Part shown: positions 9,180 to 17,940 of the stretch, piece by piece | Layout: every line of letters begins with the position of its first letter | Position numbering within the stretch: position 1 is the stretch's first letter | Assembly (NCBI RefSeq): GCF_036786105.1 | Contig: NZ_DAIQRQ010000024.1 | Coordinates: 1-64,000 of the forward strand | DNA: 64,000 bases | From: Ohtaekwangia sp036786105 | GTDB taxonomy: Bacteria; Bacteroidota; Bacteroidia; Cytophagales; Cyclobacteriaceae | Direction of reading: 5' to 3' | Translations under genes and position numbers: made by a program | Notes under the pieces: model-generated | Seen by the model: only the letters and a program-made list of their open reading frames with translations | The model's database searches: none | What the model was told of the DNA's origin: nothing

Positions 9180-9341
9180 ATATTTTTTTACAAAGGGGGC
9201 GTAAATAAAATGTAAAGGCGAAAAAAAATGGAATTAAAGCCCCAAAAAGGCCAAAAATTCAGGGATTTCCCGGATATTTTTAATTCTTCCTGTAAGCGAG
9301 TTTTGTCAGGAGAGATTGAATTACAGAAGAGACAAAAAACA

Positions 9342-9653
9342 ATGCCCAGTATAGATGTGCACCCCAATGATCTTAAATCCCTGTTGAAAGAGATTGCGCG
9401 CAGAGAGATCAAAATACGGATTAAAGATCAGGCCGGAGAGTGGTCTTCTCTTTATTATTCCATCAACGATGTAAAGGATCTGAACAACCGGAATTTCAGT
9501 AATTTTTTCCTTATACTCAAAGCAGCACAGAACGAGAGCGCCATTATAGACATCCGTTCGCTAAAAGGATTTCAAGTGGAAGAACCCATTCCATACCTTG
9601 AAAATACAGGCAACGAGTTTAGCATCACTCCCGAGTGGCCTACGATTTTGTAA
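9342..9653 (+). CDS. Hypothetical protein, about 103 residues
   Basis: I do not recognise a family. The protein has an acidic/basic mixed helix-strand pattern (HPNDLKSLLKEIARREIKIRI, then a hydrophobic stretch NFSNFFLILKAAQNESAIIDI) and ends in EWPTIL. No signal peptide or membrane segment. An open frame runs from an ATG at 9228, but the extra 38 residues are low quality, so I prefer the ATG at 9342. Its position divergent from the NarL-type regulator is the only functional hint. Confidence 0.55.
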   Translation: MPSIDVHPNDLKSLLKEIARREIKIRIKDQAGEWSSLYYSINDVKDLNNRNFSNFFLILKAAQNESAIIDIRSLKGFQVEEPIPYLENTGNEFSITPEWPTIL

Positions 9654-9871
9654 AATGAGAGCGGTTATAAGCCGTACATTTATATTAAGACCAACCCTAT
9701 TTTCGGGATATTTTAAAGAAATCGGTACAAGCAGGCCTTGCAGGGTTTAAGAGCCTGCCGTAACAAACCAGTAAATTTTTTCATTTTTTTTTCCGGCACC
9801 TGTCCAATTTCCCGGGTGTCGTTCCTTATAGGGGTGTAAAACAAATATTCATTATTTAAACACTCACTATT

Positions 9872-10339
9872 ATGGAAACAAGATTGAATCCACTCGAACA
9901 TGGCGCAGGCGCATTTAAAGCATTATTTGGTATAGGCGCATATCTGAACAAATCATCTGTAGAGCAACCGTTGCTGAACCTGATCTATTTCAGAGTATCG
10001 CAGATCAATGGCTGTGCGTTCTGTCTGGATATGCACTCAAAAGATCTCCGTGCCGAAGGTGAAACGGAGCAACGTTTATATATGGTAGCCGGCTGGCGCG
10101 AGGCCATCGTGTTTACAGACCGCGAGCGTGCAGCCCTGGCGTGGGCAGAAGCCGTTACCAACGTTACGGAAGGACATGTGCCTACCGATGTATACGAAGA
10201 GGCACTTAAATACTTCACCGAAAAAGAACTGGTAGACCTCACACTCGCTACCACGACCATCAATACCTATAACCGTTTTAACGTAGCATTCCGTGTGCCG
10301 GGTGGAACGTATAAGGTAGGTCAATTTGCCTTACATTAA
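9872..10339 (+). CDS. Carboxymuconolactone decarboxylase / AhpD-like protein
   Basis: A 155-residue all-helical protein of the CMD family. The AhpD-type redox core is clear: RVSQINGCAFCLDMHSKDLR holds the Cys-x-x-Cys pair and the conserved His. Next come the WREA and ALAWAEAVTNV segments typical of alkylhydroperoxidase-like members, so a peroxidase or thiol-redox role is likelier than muconolactone decarboxylation. Full family length. Monocistronic, followed by a hairpin terminator. Confidence 0.93.
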   Translation: METRLNPLEHGAGAFKALFGIGAYLNKSSVEQPLLNLIYFRVSQINGCAFCLDMHSKDLRAEGETEQRLYMVAGWREAIVFTDRERAALAWAEAVTNVTEGHVPTDVYEEALKYFTEKELVDLTLATTTINTYNRFNVAFRVPGGTYKVGQFALH

Positions 10340-10360
10340 TCGGTTTGATAACAAGTATAC

Positions 10361-10397
10361 AGTCCCCTTGCCGGAAGGTGAGGGGCTTTCTGTTTTT
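10361..10397 (+). terminator. Intrinsic terminator after the AhpD-like gene
   Basis: AGTCCCCT (10361-10368) pairs with AGGGGCT (10381-10387), with a loop containing ccgg, followed by a T-rich tail (tttctgttttt). Confidence 0.7.
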
Positions 10398-10498
10398 ACC
10401 TGCATCCTTATCAATTTAAATTCCGATGATCGTGTAACCTATTGAGTGGTATCAGGTTTTCTCCGGGCAGAAGTATAAATTTATGTAAACCCAAGCCC

Positions 10499-11938
10499 AT
10501 GAAAAAAGCCTTCGCAATCTGCTTCCTGATCTTCCTGTCCGCGATATTATTCGCGCAGCATCGTGCAGCAAAATCTTCGCCTCAGCCTTCACCTGAAAAT
10601 GCTATTAAAAACCTCGAACGCACCATTCCTGACCTGATGCAGAAAGCCGATATACCTGGTATGTCGGTAGCGTTAATTCTCCATGGCAAAATTGTGTGGA
10701 CCCATGCGTATGGCGTAATGAATGCCACTACCCGACAGCCCGTTACCAACACCACTATCTTTGAAGCAGCGTCTTTAACCAAAGTAATTGTTGCGTATAG
10801 CGTGCTGAAACTTGTAGACGAAGGGAAACTCGATCTCGATGTTCCGCTTAATAAATACTTTGGCAATAACTACGATGTGGTGAATGATAACCGCATCGAT
10901 CAGATCACCACGCGCCGTGTACTTACACATACTTCAGGCTTCCCTAACTGGCGGGCAGAGGGCGCATCTTCATTACCGATCAACTTTACGCCGGGCGAAA
11001 AGTTTTCCTATTCCGGAGAAGGCTTTGTGTATCTCTCCAAAGTAGTGGAGAAAATTACCGGCGAGGCATTTCCCGATTTTATACAACGCACAGTTCTCGA
11101 CCCGTTGGCGATGACGAATAGTAGCCTTGCCTGGAAAGATGACTATAGCACACGTGCCGCGCATCGTCATGATATGCTCGGCAACGTTTCATTCCGCCAG
11201 GAGGGAAAAGATTATAATGCAGCAGCCAGTCTTCGCACCACCGCGGAAGATTATGCAAAGTTTATGGTGGCATTATTATCGGGCACGGGACTGAAACCGG
11301 CAACGTGGCAGGAGATGATGAAACCGCAGGTAAATGTAGATGCAGAACATTCGCAGGTATATTGGGGACTTGGTGTAGGGCTGGAAGTAACGGATGACGG
11401 AAAAGCGTTCTGGCATTGGGGCGACCAGGGCGATAGTAAAGCATTTATGAACGCCCGCCTGGACGAAAAAAATGGTATCGTATATTTCACTAATTCTGCC
11501 AACGGTTTATCCATAGCAAAAGAAATACTGGATGATGCCCTGGGCGGCACGCATCCGTCATTATTATGGCTGGACTATGAGCGGTATAACTCTCCTGGTC
11601 GCACCTTGTTTAAAACAATAGTAGCCAAAGGTGCTCCCGAGGCGCTTGCTGCATGGCGCACAGCACGCAAGAATAACCCGCAGCAATCTGTGAATGAGAA
11701 CCAGATGAACTCACTCGGCTATGCACTGCTGCGAATGAAGCGGGTTGATGACGCTATTGAAGTTTTCAAACAAAATACAGTTGACTTTCCGCAATCCTCC
11801 AATGTATGGGATAGTCTTGCAGAAGGCTATATGACAAAAGGCGATAAACCAATGGCGATACAGTATTATGAAAAGTCGTTGCAGCTTGATCCTAATAACA
11901 AAAATGGCGAAGAACAACTAAAAAAACTAAAACAGTAA
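10499..11938 (+). CDS. Class C beta-lactamase-like serine hydrolase with TPR tail
   Basis: A 479-residue exported enzyme. Signal peptide MKKAFAICFLIFLSAILFAQ. The hydrolase domain (about 40-360) has the Ser-x-x-Lys motif in AASLTKVIVAY, the Tyr motif in KFSYSGEGF and a C-terminal HWGDQGDSK region in place of the KTG box, as in many esterase or peptidase relatives of AmpC. Residues about 395-479 form tetratricopeptide-like helices (NSLGYALLRMKRVDDAIEVF; VWDSLAEGYMTKGDKPMAIQ). This hydrolase-TPR fusion is common in Bacteroidota, and real beta-lactam hydrolysis is not implied. The ATG at 10499 is chosen because it starts the signal peptide. Confidence 0.9.
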   Translation: MKKAFAICFLIFLSAILFAQHRAAKSSPQPSPENAIKNLERTIPDLMQKADIPGMSVALILHGKIVWTHAYGVMNATTRQPVTNTTIFEAASLTKVIVAYSVLKLVDEGKLDLDVPLNKYFGNNYDVVNDNRIDQITTRRVLTHTSGFPNWRAEGASSLPINFTPGEKFSYSGEGFVYLSKVVEKITGEAFPDFIQRTVLDPLAMTNSSLAWKDDYSTRAAHRHDMLGNVSFRQEGKDYNAAASLRTTAEDYAKFMVALLSGTGLKPATWQEMMKPQVNVDAEHSQVYWGLGVGLEVTDDGKAFWHWGDQGDSKAFMNARLDEKNGIVYFTNSANGLSIAKEILDDALGGTHPSLLWLDYERYNSPGRTLFKTIVAKGAPEALAAWRTARKNNPQQSVNENQMNSLGYALLRMKRVDDAIEVFKQNTVDFPQSSNVWDSLAEGYMTKGDKPMAIQYYEKSLQLDPNNKNGEEQLKKLKQ

Positions 11939-11982
11939 AGATATACTGATTGTATACATCCTTCACTTCATTCAAATATTAT

Positions 11983-12011
11983 AAAGCGCCTTCAGCGGGC
12001 GCTTTTTTTAT
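11983..12011 (+). terminator. Intrinsic terminator after the serine hydrolase
   Basis: AAAGCGCC (from 11983) pairs with GGGCGCTTT, with a short loop ttcagc, followed by a T run. Confidence 0.85.
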
Positions 12012-12388
12012 TTAACTCTACAGCCATGAAGGAAGAGACAACCTTTTTCACAAAGCAATATTTTCCTGCAATCATCTGTCGGGCAGAGACTTCTTGTTGC
12101 TGATGCCCCCATATAGCGACAGGTATATTCAATGGTATCAGATGAGATATAACCATGTTTGCCATAAATCATTGTATAAACATGCTTATTGGTAGTAATC
12201 TTAATAAATCCTTAAAATATAGGGCAAAATATAGTGCCATCGAAAAAATATACCAGCTAACCGTTTATGTTATCGTTATCGGTAAATTTATTCTGATGTT
12301 TGCGAACTTGTGTTGAAGAGCCTTCGTTTACATCCTGTTTAAGTTGGCATACAGTATATACTAAACATACAAACAACACCGGCGAACT
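12012..12388. other. Intergenic region, nothing recognised
   Basis: About 380 AT-rich bases before the hydroxylase gene. It should carry that gene's promoter, but I see no convincing box and no RNA or repeat. Confidence 0.4.
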
Positions 12389-13312
12389 ATGGTATTAACA
12401 CTTCCACTCATTCTCAAAATCCTAGCGGTTTTAATTCTGATCGGCGCTACCCTCTACATTCACTACCGTGGCAAAGCACGGTATCCATTCCTTAGACAGA
12501 TGTTTGACCATTCAACTTTCATGGCGCCTATCAACACCATGATGTATGCATTTTCATCTGTACCCAAAACTCCATATCTCCCCGTAAAAACAATCCCGGC
12601 TCTGCAACAGATTAAAGACAATTGGGAGACGATCAAGCAAGAGGCACTAACGTTGGAGAGCAGCAAGCTCATTAAAGGTTCTGATAAGTATAATGATATA
12701 GGCTTCAACTCCTTCTTCAGACGTGGCTGGAAGCGCTTCTATCTCAAATGGTATAATAACTTCCATCCTTCTGCATTGGAGCATTGCCCCGAAACAATCA
12801 AATTACTACAGTCAATGCCCGACATTAAAGCAGCGATGTTTGTAGTGCTGCCGGCCGGCAGTTATTTGCCTGTGCACCGTGATCCGTATGCCGGATCGCT
12901 CCGGTATCATTTAGGATTGATTACTCCCAACTCAGACGACTGCAAGATTGTGGTGGACGGTGAGGCTTATTCGTGGCGCGATGGTGAAGATGTGCTGTTT
13001 GATGAAACCTATATTCACTATGCTGAAAACAAAACAGACAAAGATCGCCTTATATTCTTCTGCGATGTGGCACGCCCCATGCGCTCCCGTATAGGTGTAT
13101 ACCTGAATAATTTTTTCAGCTGGCTGATCCTCGCTTCAGCAGAATCGCCCAACCTGCCTACCGATCGCACCGGCGGACTAAACAAAATCTTCGGTTATGT
13201 ATACCACGTACGCATTGTAGGCAAGAAATTAAAAGAGCGCAACAAAACGCTGTACTATATATCCAAATACGCCATCTTTATTGCTGTTGCGTATTTGATA
13301 TTCTTTCTATAG
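12389..13312 (+). CDS. Aspartyl/asparaginyl beta-hydroxylase-like (LpxO-like) dioxygenase
   Basis: A 307-residue Fe(II)/2-oxoglutarate dioxygenase anchored by membrane helices at both ends (residues about 5-24 and 288-306). The catalytic core contains LPAGSYLPVHRDPYAGSLRY with the metal ligands His-x-Asp, the second His in FDETYIHYAENKTDKDRLIF and the 2OG-binding Arg soon after. LpxO enzymes hydroxylate lipid A acyl chains at the inner membrane, and the two anchors fit a lipid substrate; the exact target here is unknown. It converges with a DMT transporter gene across a GTTA-type hairpin. Confidence 0.88.
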   Translation: MVLTLPLILKILAVLILIGATLYIHYRGKARYPFLRQMFDHSTFMAPINTMMYAFSSVPKTPYLPVKTIPALQQIKDNWETIKQEALTLESSKLIKGSDKYNDIGFNSFFRRGWKRFYLKWYNNFHPSALEHCPETIKLLQSMPDIKAAMFVVLPAGSYLPVHRDPYAGSLRYHLGLITPNSDDCKIVVDGEAYSWRDGEDVLFDETYIHYAENKTDKDRLIFFCDVARPMRSRIGVYLNNFFSWLILASAESPNLPTDRTGGLNKIFGYVYHVRIVGKKLKERNKTLYYISKYAIFIAVAYLIFFL

Positions 13313-13315
13313 GTT

Positions 13316-13395
13316 AATTGTTAGCCGTTACAGGTTAGTCGTTAATGAAGAACTGATAACGTGTAACGATTAACCTGTAACGGCTAACGACAATT
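13316..13395. repeat. GTTA-type dispersed inverted repeat, copy 1
   Basis: Left arm 13316-13344 and right arm 13364-13395 are reverse complements with few mismatches (AATTGTTAGCCGTTACAGGT against its complement). It lies between convergent genes, so it may act as a terminator. Related hairpins are at 32931-32967, 45743-45812 and 58055-58117. Confidence 0.8.
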
Positions 13396-13399
13396 CAGT

Positions 13400-13843
13400 T
13401 CAAAACTTCCGTATAATTACCACACCTGCCACGATCAATACAACACCAACAATACGCCATATATTGATCGCCTGTTGCTGCATTACCAATACATTAAAAT
13501 GATCGAGCACGAGCGAGATCACCATCTGCCCCAATACAATGAGGCCGAACGTTAAGGCAGGTCCCAGCTTAGGGAAAGCGAGCACTACTACTGTAACATA
13601 AAACGCTCCGAGCACGCCACCCAGCCACACATGAAGGGGTGCAGACCGAAGTCCGGCCCATGAAACCTGCTGGCCGGTAGCCAGTATATATACTACCAAC
13701 GCCACGCTGCCTACTGCAAAAGATATCAGCGATGCATATACCGGGCTTTCTACTGCTTTACCCAGCCGCGCATTGAGGCCGGCCTGTATAGGAAGAAAAC
13801 ATCCCGCCAGTAACGATAGAATAATCCAACTGAATTTGTTCAT
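13400..13843 (-). CDS. DMT family transporter, YdcZ/DUF606 type
   Basis: A 147-residue membrane protein with five hydrophobic segments, the length of half-size DMT transporters of the YdcZ (DUF606) family. Diagnostic stretches: LAGCFLPIQAGLNARLGKA at the N terminus (GxxxxQxxxNxxL signature), then GGVLGAFYVTVVVLAFPKLG and the C-terminal IWRIVGVVLIVAGVVII. Substrate unknown. It stands alone, with the GTTA hairpin right after its stop. Confidence 0.88.
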   Translation of the reverse strand: MNKFSWIILSLLAGCFLPIQAGLNARLGKAVESPVYASLISFAVGSVALVVYILATGQQVSWAGLRSAPLHVWLGGVLGAFYVTVVVLAFPKLGPALTFGLIVLGQMVISLVLDHFNVLVMQQQAINIWRIVGVVLIVAGVVIIRKF

Positions 13844-13929
13844 ATAAATAGTTAGTAAAATACTTTTGTGTTAATCCTGTTTGCAGGTATCGGCAGGCAA
13901 TATATCAGATATATCAGTTCATTTTCATA

Positions 13930-13964
13930 TTTGTGATAGTTGATTATCACATTTGCTATATTTG
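13930..13964 (+). promoter_or_regulatory. Promoter of the HipA/DUF3037 operon with embedded palindrome
   Basis: TTTG (13930-13933) and TATATTTG (13957-13964) match a Bacteroidota -33/-7 promoter with a 23-base spacer. Inside the spacer lies GTGATA-gttgat-TATCAC (13933-13950), a perfect 6+6 inverted repeat, where a repressor would block RNA polymerase. The ATG of the HipA-like gene is 35 bases downstream. Operator function is inferred. Confidence 0.55.
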
Positions 13965-13998
13965 AAGCTTGGTTGCCGGCAGCCGGTAACGTTAAGCC

Positions 13999-14790
13999 AT
14001 GCATTCATCACTTCAGTTCAGATCGGTCAACATTACACGTTACATAACGCCTTTGCGTGAAGGTGGTTCTATGCCGGCGCTCGCAGAAGCAGACGATCAG
14101 TTTCTATACGTAATAAAATTTCGCGGAGCGGGCCAGGGAAGAAAGGCGCTCATTGCCGAGATCATCGGTGGTGAAATAGCACGCGCGTTAGGGCTTCGAG
14201 TGCCCGAAATTGTGTTTGCAACGCTCGATGGTGCACTGGGTCGTATAGAAGGTGATGAAGAGATACAGGATCTGTTGAAGGCCAGTGTGGGACTGAATCT
14301 TGCCCTGCACTATCTCTCCGGCTCTATCACATTCGATCCACTGGTAATAGCAACAGATGCCAAGCTCGCTTCGCAGATTGTTTGGCTCGACAGTCTGCTG
14401 ATGAATGTTGATCGCACAGCACGCAATACCAACATGCTCTGGTGGCATAAAGAACTGTGGCTTATCGATCATGGTGCTTCGCTATATTTCCATCATACCT
14501 GGAATAACTGGCAACAGCCTGAACGTCCTTTTCCGATGATCAAAGATCATGTATTGCTCTCAAAGGCCAGCGCCTTGCAGGAGGTAAATGAAGTATACCG
14601 GTCGTTATTAACGGCTGACAAGATACAGGCTATTGTAGCGTTGATACCGGATGAGTGGCTGGAGAACGAACCTGTTTTCGAATCCGTGGAAGCACACCGG
14701 CAGGCCTATGCGCAATTCCTGACAACCCGTATTTCGCATTCTGATTTTTTTGTTAAAGAAGCACAACATGCCAGAGAGTCTCTTGTTTGA
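13999..14790 (+). CDS. HipA family kinase (HipA_2 type)
   Basis: A 263-residue stand-alone HipA-like Ser/Thr kinase domain, shorter than E. coli HipA (440 residues) because the N-subdomain 1 is missing. Key residues are present: Lys40 in LYVIKFRGAG for ATP, the catalytic loop NVDRTARN (Asp138, Asn143) and the metal-binding IDHG (Asp157). No HipB-type antitoxin gene is adjacent. It overlaps the next gene, a DUF3037 protein, by 23 bases, a conserved partnership in this family. HipA toxins phosphorylate aminoacyl-tRNA synthetases; whether this clade does is unknown. A promoter with an internal palindrome precedes it. Confidence 0.9.
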   Translation: MHSSLQFRSVNITRYITPLREGGSMPALAEADDQFLYVIKFRGAGQGRKALIAEIIGGEIARALGLRVPEIVFATLDGALGRIEGDEEIQDLLKASVGLNLALHYLSGSITFDPLVIATDAKLASQIVWLDSLLMNVDRTARNTNMLWWHKELWLIDHGASLYFHHTWNNWQQPERPFPMIKDHVLLSKASALQEVNEVYRSLLTADKIQAIVALIPDEWLENEPVFESVEAHRQAYAQFLTTRISHSDFFVKEAQHARESLV

Positions 14791-15151
14791 GTACGCAGTA
14801 ATCCGGATAGTACCCAAGGTTGAGCGCGAAGAGTTCATCAACATTGGCGTTATTCTGTATTGCTCTGCACAAAAATTTCTGCAGACGCGGTTCAACGTAA
14901 ATGAAGAAAGGCTGCGTGCACTGTGCAAGAAGACAGACCTGGAAGAGTTGCAAGGCTATATCTCATCGTTTGAACGCATCTGCCGGGGCGGTGCCGATGG
15001 CGGACCGATCGGTAAGCTCTCTATGGCCGAACGTTTTCGCTGGCTTACCGCCACGCGCAGCACGGTACTTCAAACATCAAAAGTTCATCCGGGGTTATGC
15101 GAGAATGCAGAAGACATGCTGAATCATCTCTTCACGCAACTGGTACTGTAG
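14768..15151 (+). CDS. DUF3037 domain protein, partner of HipA-like kinase
   Basis: A 127-residue protein of family DUF3037, function unknown. It begins MPESLLFEYAVIRIVPKVER, then EEFINIGVILYC, the family's most conserved segment. The ATG at 14768 lies inside the HipA-like gene, so translation is probably coupled. Because it is consistently paired with HipA_2 kinases, a role as regulator, inhibitor or substrate of the kinase is plausible. No DNA-binding motif is apparent, so it is unlikely to replace HipB as an operator-binding antitoxin without help. Confidence 0.88.
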   Translation: MPESLLFEYAVIRIVPKVEREEFINIGVILYCSAQKFLQTRFNVNEERLRALCKKTDLEELQGYISSFERICRGGADGGPIGKLSMAERFRWLTATRSTVLQTSKVHPGLCENAEDMLNHLFTQLVL

Positions 15152-15158
15152 TAGTAAA

Positions 15159-15362
15159 CTACCTCGCCATTACCTGGTAGCCTTTTTCACCATTGGCTTC
15201 TACCTCACGCACAACGCGCGATTGCTGAAGCTCTTGCAGCATTTGCTTAAGCGTGGGTTCATTGGCCTCTCCTAAATGTGTTACCAGCTGCGCATACGTT
15301 TTAATATCGTTGGGAGCCTGACGGAAGTTGGTAATGAAATTCAGAATATCAATCTTTTTCAT
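15159..15362 (-). CDS. Small winged-helix-like hypothetical protein
   Basis: A 67-residue protein whose pattern (helix KIDILNFITNF, helix TYAQLVTHLGEANEPTLKQM, then LQELQQSRVVREVEANGEKG) resembles a minimal winged helix-turn-helix ending in a beta wing. Its stop is 7 bases from that of the convergent DUF3037 gene. It could be a small DNA-binding regulator; being next to a HipA-like gene that lacks a HipB makes that worth testing. No family assigned. Confidence 0.6.
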   Translation of the reverse strand: MKKIDILNFITNFRQAPNDIKTYAQLVTHLGEANEPTLKQMLQELQQSRVVREVEANGEKGYQVMAR

Positions 15363-15511
15363 AGGAACATTAATTATTGTGAGTCGTTAACGGACGCACC
15401 ATAAAATGGTTGATACTCTTGCCCTCTGCAACCACCATTCCAACATTATACAGGCAGCTGCCGCTTTAAATTTTGCATCTGCCCGTAAACCCGCTATGAA
15501 ATCGCTGTTCG

Positions 15512-16282
15512 TTATCGCTCGTGGCGGACGCTGATGGCGGACAGTACAAAGAATATACCTACGAAAATAAATGACTCGCATAATCCCAGCCGGTCGCTGG
15601 CATCTTTCGTGTTGGCAATAAAGCGTGGTATATGCAGAAGTAGAAACCAGCCCAGCACCATGAAGCCGGAAAGCATCGCGGCAGGCCTTCGCGTAGCCGG
15701 TATTACTATACCAATGCCACCGGCGATGAGGCATATACCGGTAAAGTAAGTCCAGAAGGCGCGAAAGGGTATATAAGCCGGTATAAAGTTCTCTATAAAG
15801 TCGGCAAATTTGAAATGTGCATATCCGCTTGAAATAAAAAATACCGCTACCAGCAAGCATCCTGTGGTAACCATGGTTTTACGCAACGGTTCATGTACAG
15901 GCCATCCGGGAACAACAACAGCATTATCTTTTAAAAATGAACCCGCCATAATCAACGTACCACCCAGCAACGCCAACGTTTTGTAAGCGTTGGACCAATC
16001 GTTCATGAATTGCACCATGTGCCGCGGCACCGACAACACAAGAATGAGGAGTGCGATAAGCAATGAGGCTGCTGCACCTTTCTGTTCAATTGCTATAATG
16101 GCCATTGCTGCCAGCACCAGCAACACTGCAGTGATATACCCTAACGACACGCTCATGGTAAAAGTCGCGGGCCATGCAGGCGGACGGCCTACGATGAAGT
16201 CTTTGGATAGAATGCAAAGAATGCTAAGTCCTATAAATCCGATTCCGAAAATTATACGGCCAGATCGTAAAAGTGCAGGCAT
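15512..16282 (-). CDS. DoxX-like polytopic membrane protein
   Basis: A 256-residue protein with about eight hydrophobic segments and no soluble domain. The first half (RIIFGIGFIGLSILCI ... YITAVLLVLAAMAIIAIEQ) and second half (VFFISSGYAHFKFADFIENF; FTGICLIAGGIGIVI) both resemble DoxX-type four-helix units, so it is probably a DoxX-related duplication. Such proteins are linked loosely to redox functions. Monocistronic; the role cannot be read from the neighbours. Confidence 0.78.
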   Translation of the reverse strand: MPALLRSGRIIFGIGFIGLSILCILSKDFIVGRPPAWPATFTMSVSLGYITAVLLVLAAMAIIAIEQKGAAASLLIALLILVLSVPRHMVQFMNDWSNAYKTLALLGGTLIMAGSFLKDNAVVVPGWPVHEPLRKTMVTTGCLLVAVFFISSGYAHFKFADFIENFIPAYIPFRAFWTYFTGICLIAGGIGIVIPATRRPAAMLSGFMVLGWFLLLHIPRFIANTKDASDRLGLCESFIFVGIFFVLSAISVRHER

Positions 16283-16450
16283 AGTATAGAGTTAGGTTGG
16301 CGATTGGTTACAACTATTGACAACGGGTAGCATGGCACCTTAGCGCCGTGTGGATACAGGATAGGAATTACGGAAGATAAAAAATTATCATTCAATCATC
16401 AAGCCGTTACATTTCATAGCTATCAATCCGTTAACGTTCTATTAAAAAAA

Positions 16451-16480
16451 GAAAGCGCTACCTTGGCTGGTAACGCTTTC
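16451..16480 (-). terminator. Intrinsic terminator of the Spy-like gene
   Basis: GAAAGCG-c-TACC pairs with GGTA-a-CGCTTTC around ttggct; the A run at 16443-16450 reads as a T tail on the minus strand. Confidence 0.85.
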
Positions 16481-16498
16481 TCAATTTATAGGCAGCTG

Positions 16499-17146
16499 TT
16501 ACTTCTTGTGATTGCCGGGTATGCCTTCATGCTTCTTTTGTTTCTCCGCTTTCATGGTCAACCATTTTTGATACTGCTCCGGAGTCATGATCGCTTTTAG
16601 ATTTGCATCATGCTCTGCCATGAGTGCTTTGAATTTGCTGCTATCGCGATTGGCAGAAGTTTCATTGCTTTTCCTCAACGCCTGCATCTTCTCGCCAAAT
16701 GCTTTATTCTCCGCCTGTACTTTTGCAAACTGATCATCTGAAAGCGATAGTGCGGTCTTCATTTTTTGCGAGCGCTTCTCCATTGCTTTACTGCGCTCTT
16801 CTTTGTGCTTCGCTGCCTGATCTGCTTTGTAGTTATCCCACTTTGCTTTTTGTTCGGGCGTAAGCACAGCTTTGATCTCCTTATCCTTCTCCTGGCGAAG
16901 TGTTTTCAGTGCAACAAATTTTTTCTCGCGTGTTTGCATGGAATCCTTTCGCAACTCCGCAGAGCGTGTAAAGTATTTTTGGTTAATATCTTTAATCGTT
17001 GCATACTGCTTATCGTCAAGCGATAATTCGGATTTCATCTTTTCCAGGTTGCCATCACCGTGCTTATGAGGCGCATGGCCAGGGCGTTGTGCAAAAATGA
17101 TTGTACTTGCCATCATCACAACTACGAACACGAAACTCTTTTTCAT
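16499..17146 (-). CDS. Spy/CpxP-like periplasmic protein with duplicated repeat
   Basis: A 215-residue exported, highly charged helical protein. Signal peptide MKKSFVFVVVMMASTIIFAQ. Two copies of a unit are visible: LSLDDKQYATIKDINQKY ... VLTPEQKAKWDNYK and LSLSDDQFAKVQAENKAF ... IMTPEQYQKWLTMK. The LTPEQ/LSxxQ motifs are those of Spy/CpxP chaperones that protect against misfolding in the periplasm. The Lys/Glu-rich linker (KHKEERSKAMEKRSQ) suggests a coiled coil. An ATG at 17152 adds two residues. The gene has its own terminator. Confidence 0.82.
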   Translation of the reverse strand: MKKSFVFVVVMMASTIIFAQRPGHAPHKHGDGNLEKMKSELSLDDKQYATIKDINQKYFTRSAELRKDSMQTREKKFVALKTLRQEKDKEIKAVLTPEQKAKWDNYKADQAAKHKEERSKAMEKRSQKMKTALSLSDDQFAKVQAENKAFGEKMQALRKSNETSANRDSSKFKALMAEHDANLKAIMTPEQYQKWLTMKAEKQKKHEGIPGNHKK

Positions 17147-17315
17147 AATCATTTTGGTTTTGTTATACCTGTTAGATTCCGGAAAGGCGTCAAAGTTAAA
17201 TCGCTATTTATTTTTTTAGACAGGCGGTGAATTTCTCCACATGGCAGGGTGTAATTCTTCGACAATCACGATAGGGCTCTGAGGCAACTATACCCTCTTT
17301 ATCAATAGAAAAGCA

Positions 17316-17340
17316 AAAGCCCGGCTTTTACCGGGCTTTC
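17316..17340 (-). terminator. Intrinsic terminator of the DUF2269-like gene
   Basis: AAAGCCCGG (17316-17324) pairs with CCGGGCTTT across ctttta; an A-rich tract (gaaaagcaaaag) precedes it and reads as T-rich on the minus strand. Confidence 0.85.
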
Positions 17341-17368
17341 TGTATTGAAGATTAGTATCGACAGTCAA

Positions 17369-17836
17369 TTAATTGAATTTAAAAACACTTAATGTAAAGA
17401 TGGTAACAAACAGCACCATCTGGGAGAGATAATAAACAGACAGATTTCGCTTGATGTTTATCAACTCCGTTTCAGCCTGTGCGCTTGGTGCTTCCTGCAG
17501 AATTTTTCGAAGTGTATTACTTTGCCGTTTTCCATACAAGTTGCCATTGAGTATAATCATAATCGCGAGCATAAACTTTATCTGAAACCATATCTGCTCC
17601 GTGAAACTCCAATGTGTAACACCTAACATAATAACTCCTGAAATAATAATAGTGGAACCGCCTATGGCAAACAGGATTCCGAACTTTGATACTACATCCT
17701 GAATAGCTATGCTTTTCGAGCGGTCTATAGCAAGCATCTTCCAGAATTGTTTGGCGATGAAAAAATCTACTACCGTTGTTCCGACAAGCATAGTAAGGCC
17801 GATGAAGTGAGCTACCTTAGAGAGTTGATAATACAT
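17369..17836 (-). CDS. Small four-helix membrane protein, DUF2269-like
   Basis: A 155-residue integral membrane protein. Hydrophobic segments lie at about 8-25 (AHFIGLTMLVGTTVVDFFI), 49-70, 84-98 and 135-152. The histidine in the first helix and the overall plan recall DUF2269/CopD-like predicted membrane proteins. Assignment is tentative. It stands alone between two hairpin terminators. Confidence 0.65.
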   Translation of the reverse strand: MYYQLSKVAHFIGLTMLVGTTVVDFFIAKQFWKMLAIDRSKSIAIQDVVSKFGILFAIGGSTIIISGVIMLGVTHWSFTEQIWFQIKFMLAIMIILNGNLYGKRQSNTLRKILQEAPSAQAETELINIKRNLSVYYLSQMVLFVTIFTLSVFKFN

Positions 17837-17940
17837 ACTATATATGGGTTAAAATTTAAGTGCCAAATATGAATGGCTTTTTAATTGATTTCAATAGAAC
17901 GAGGCATCAATAACTGCTATTAGGGAAAAGTTATATAAAA

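Noticed and set aside
15387..15860. 157-codon minus-strand frame
   Set aside because: Overlaps most of the DoxX-like gene in another frame; Cys/Tyr/Arg-rich translation typical of a shadow frame.
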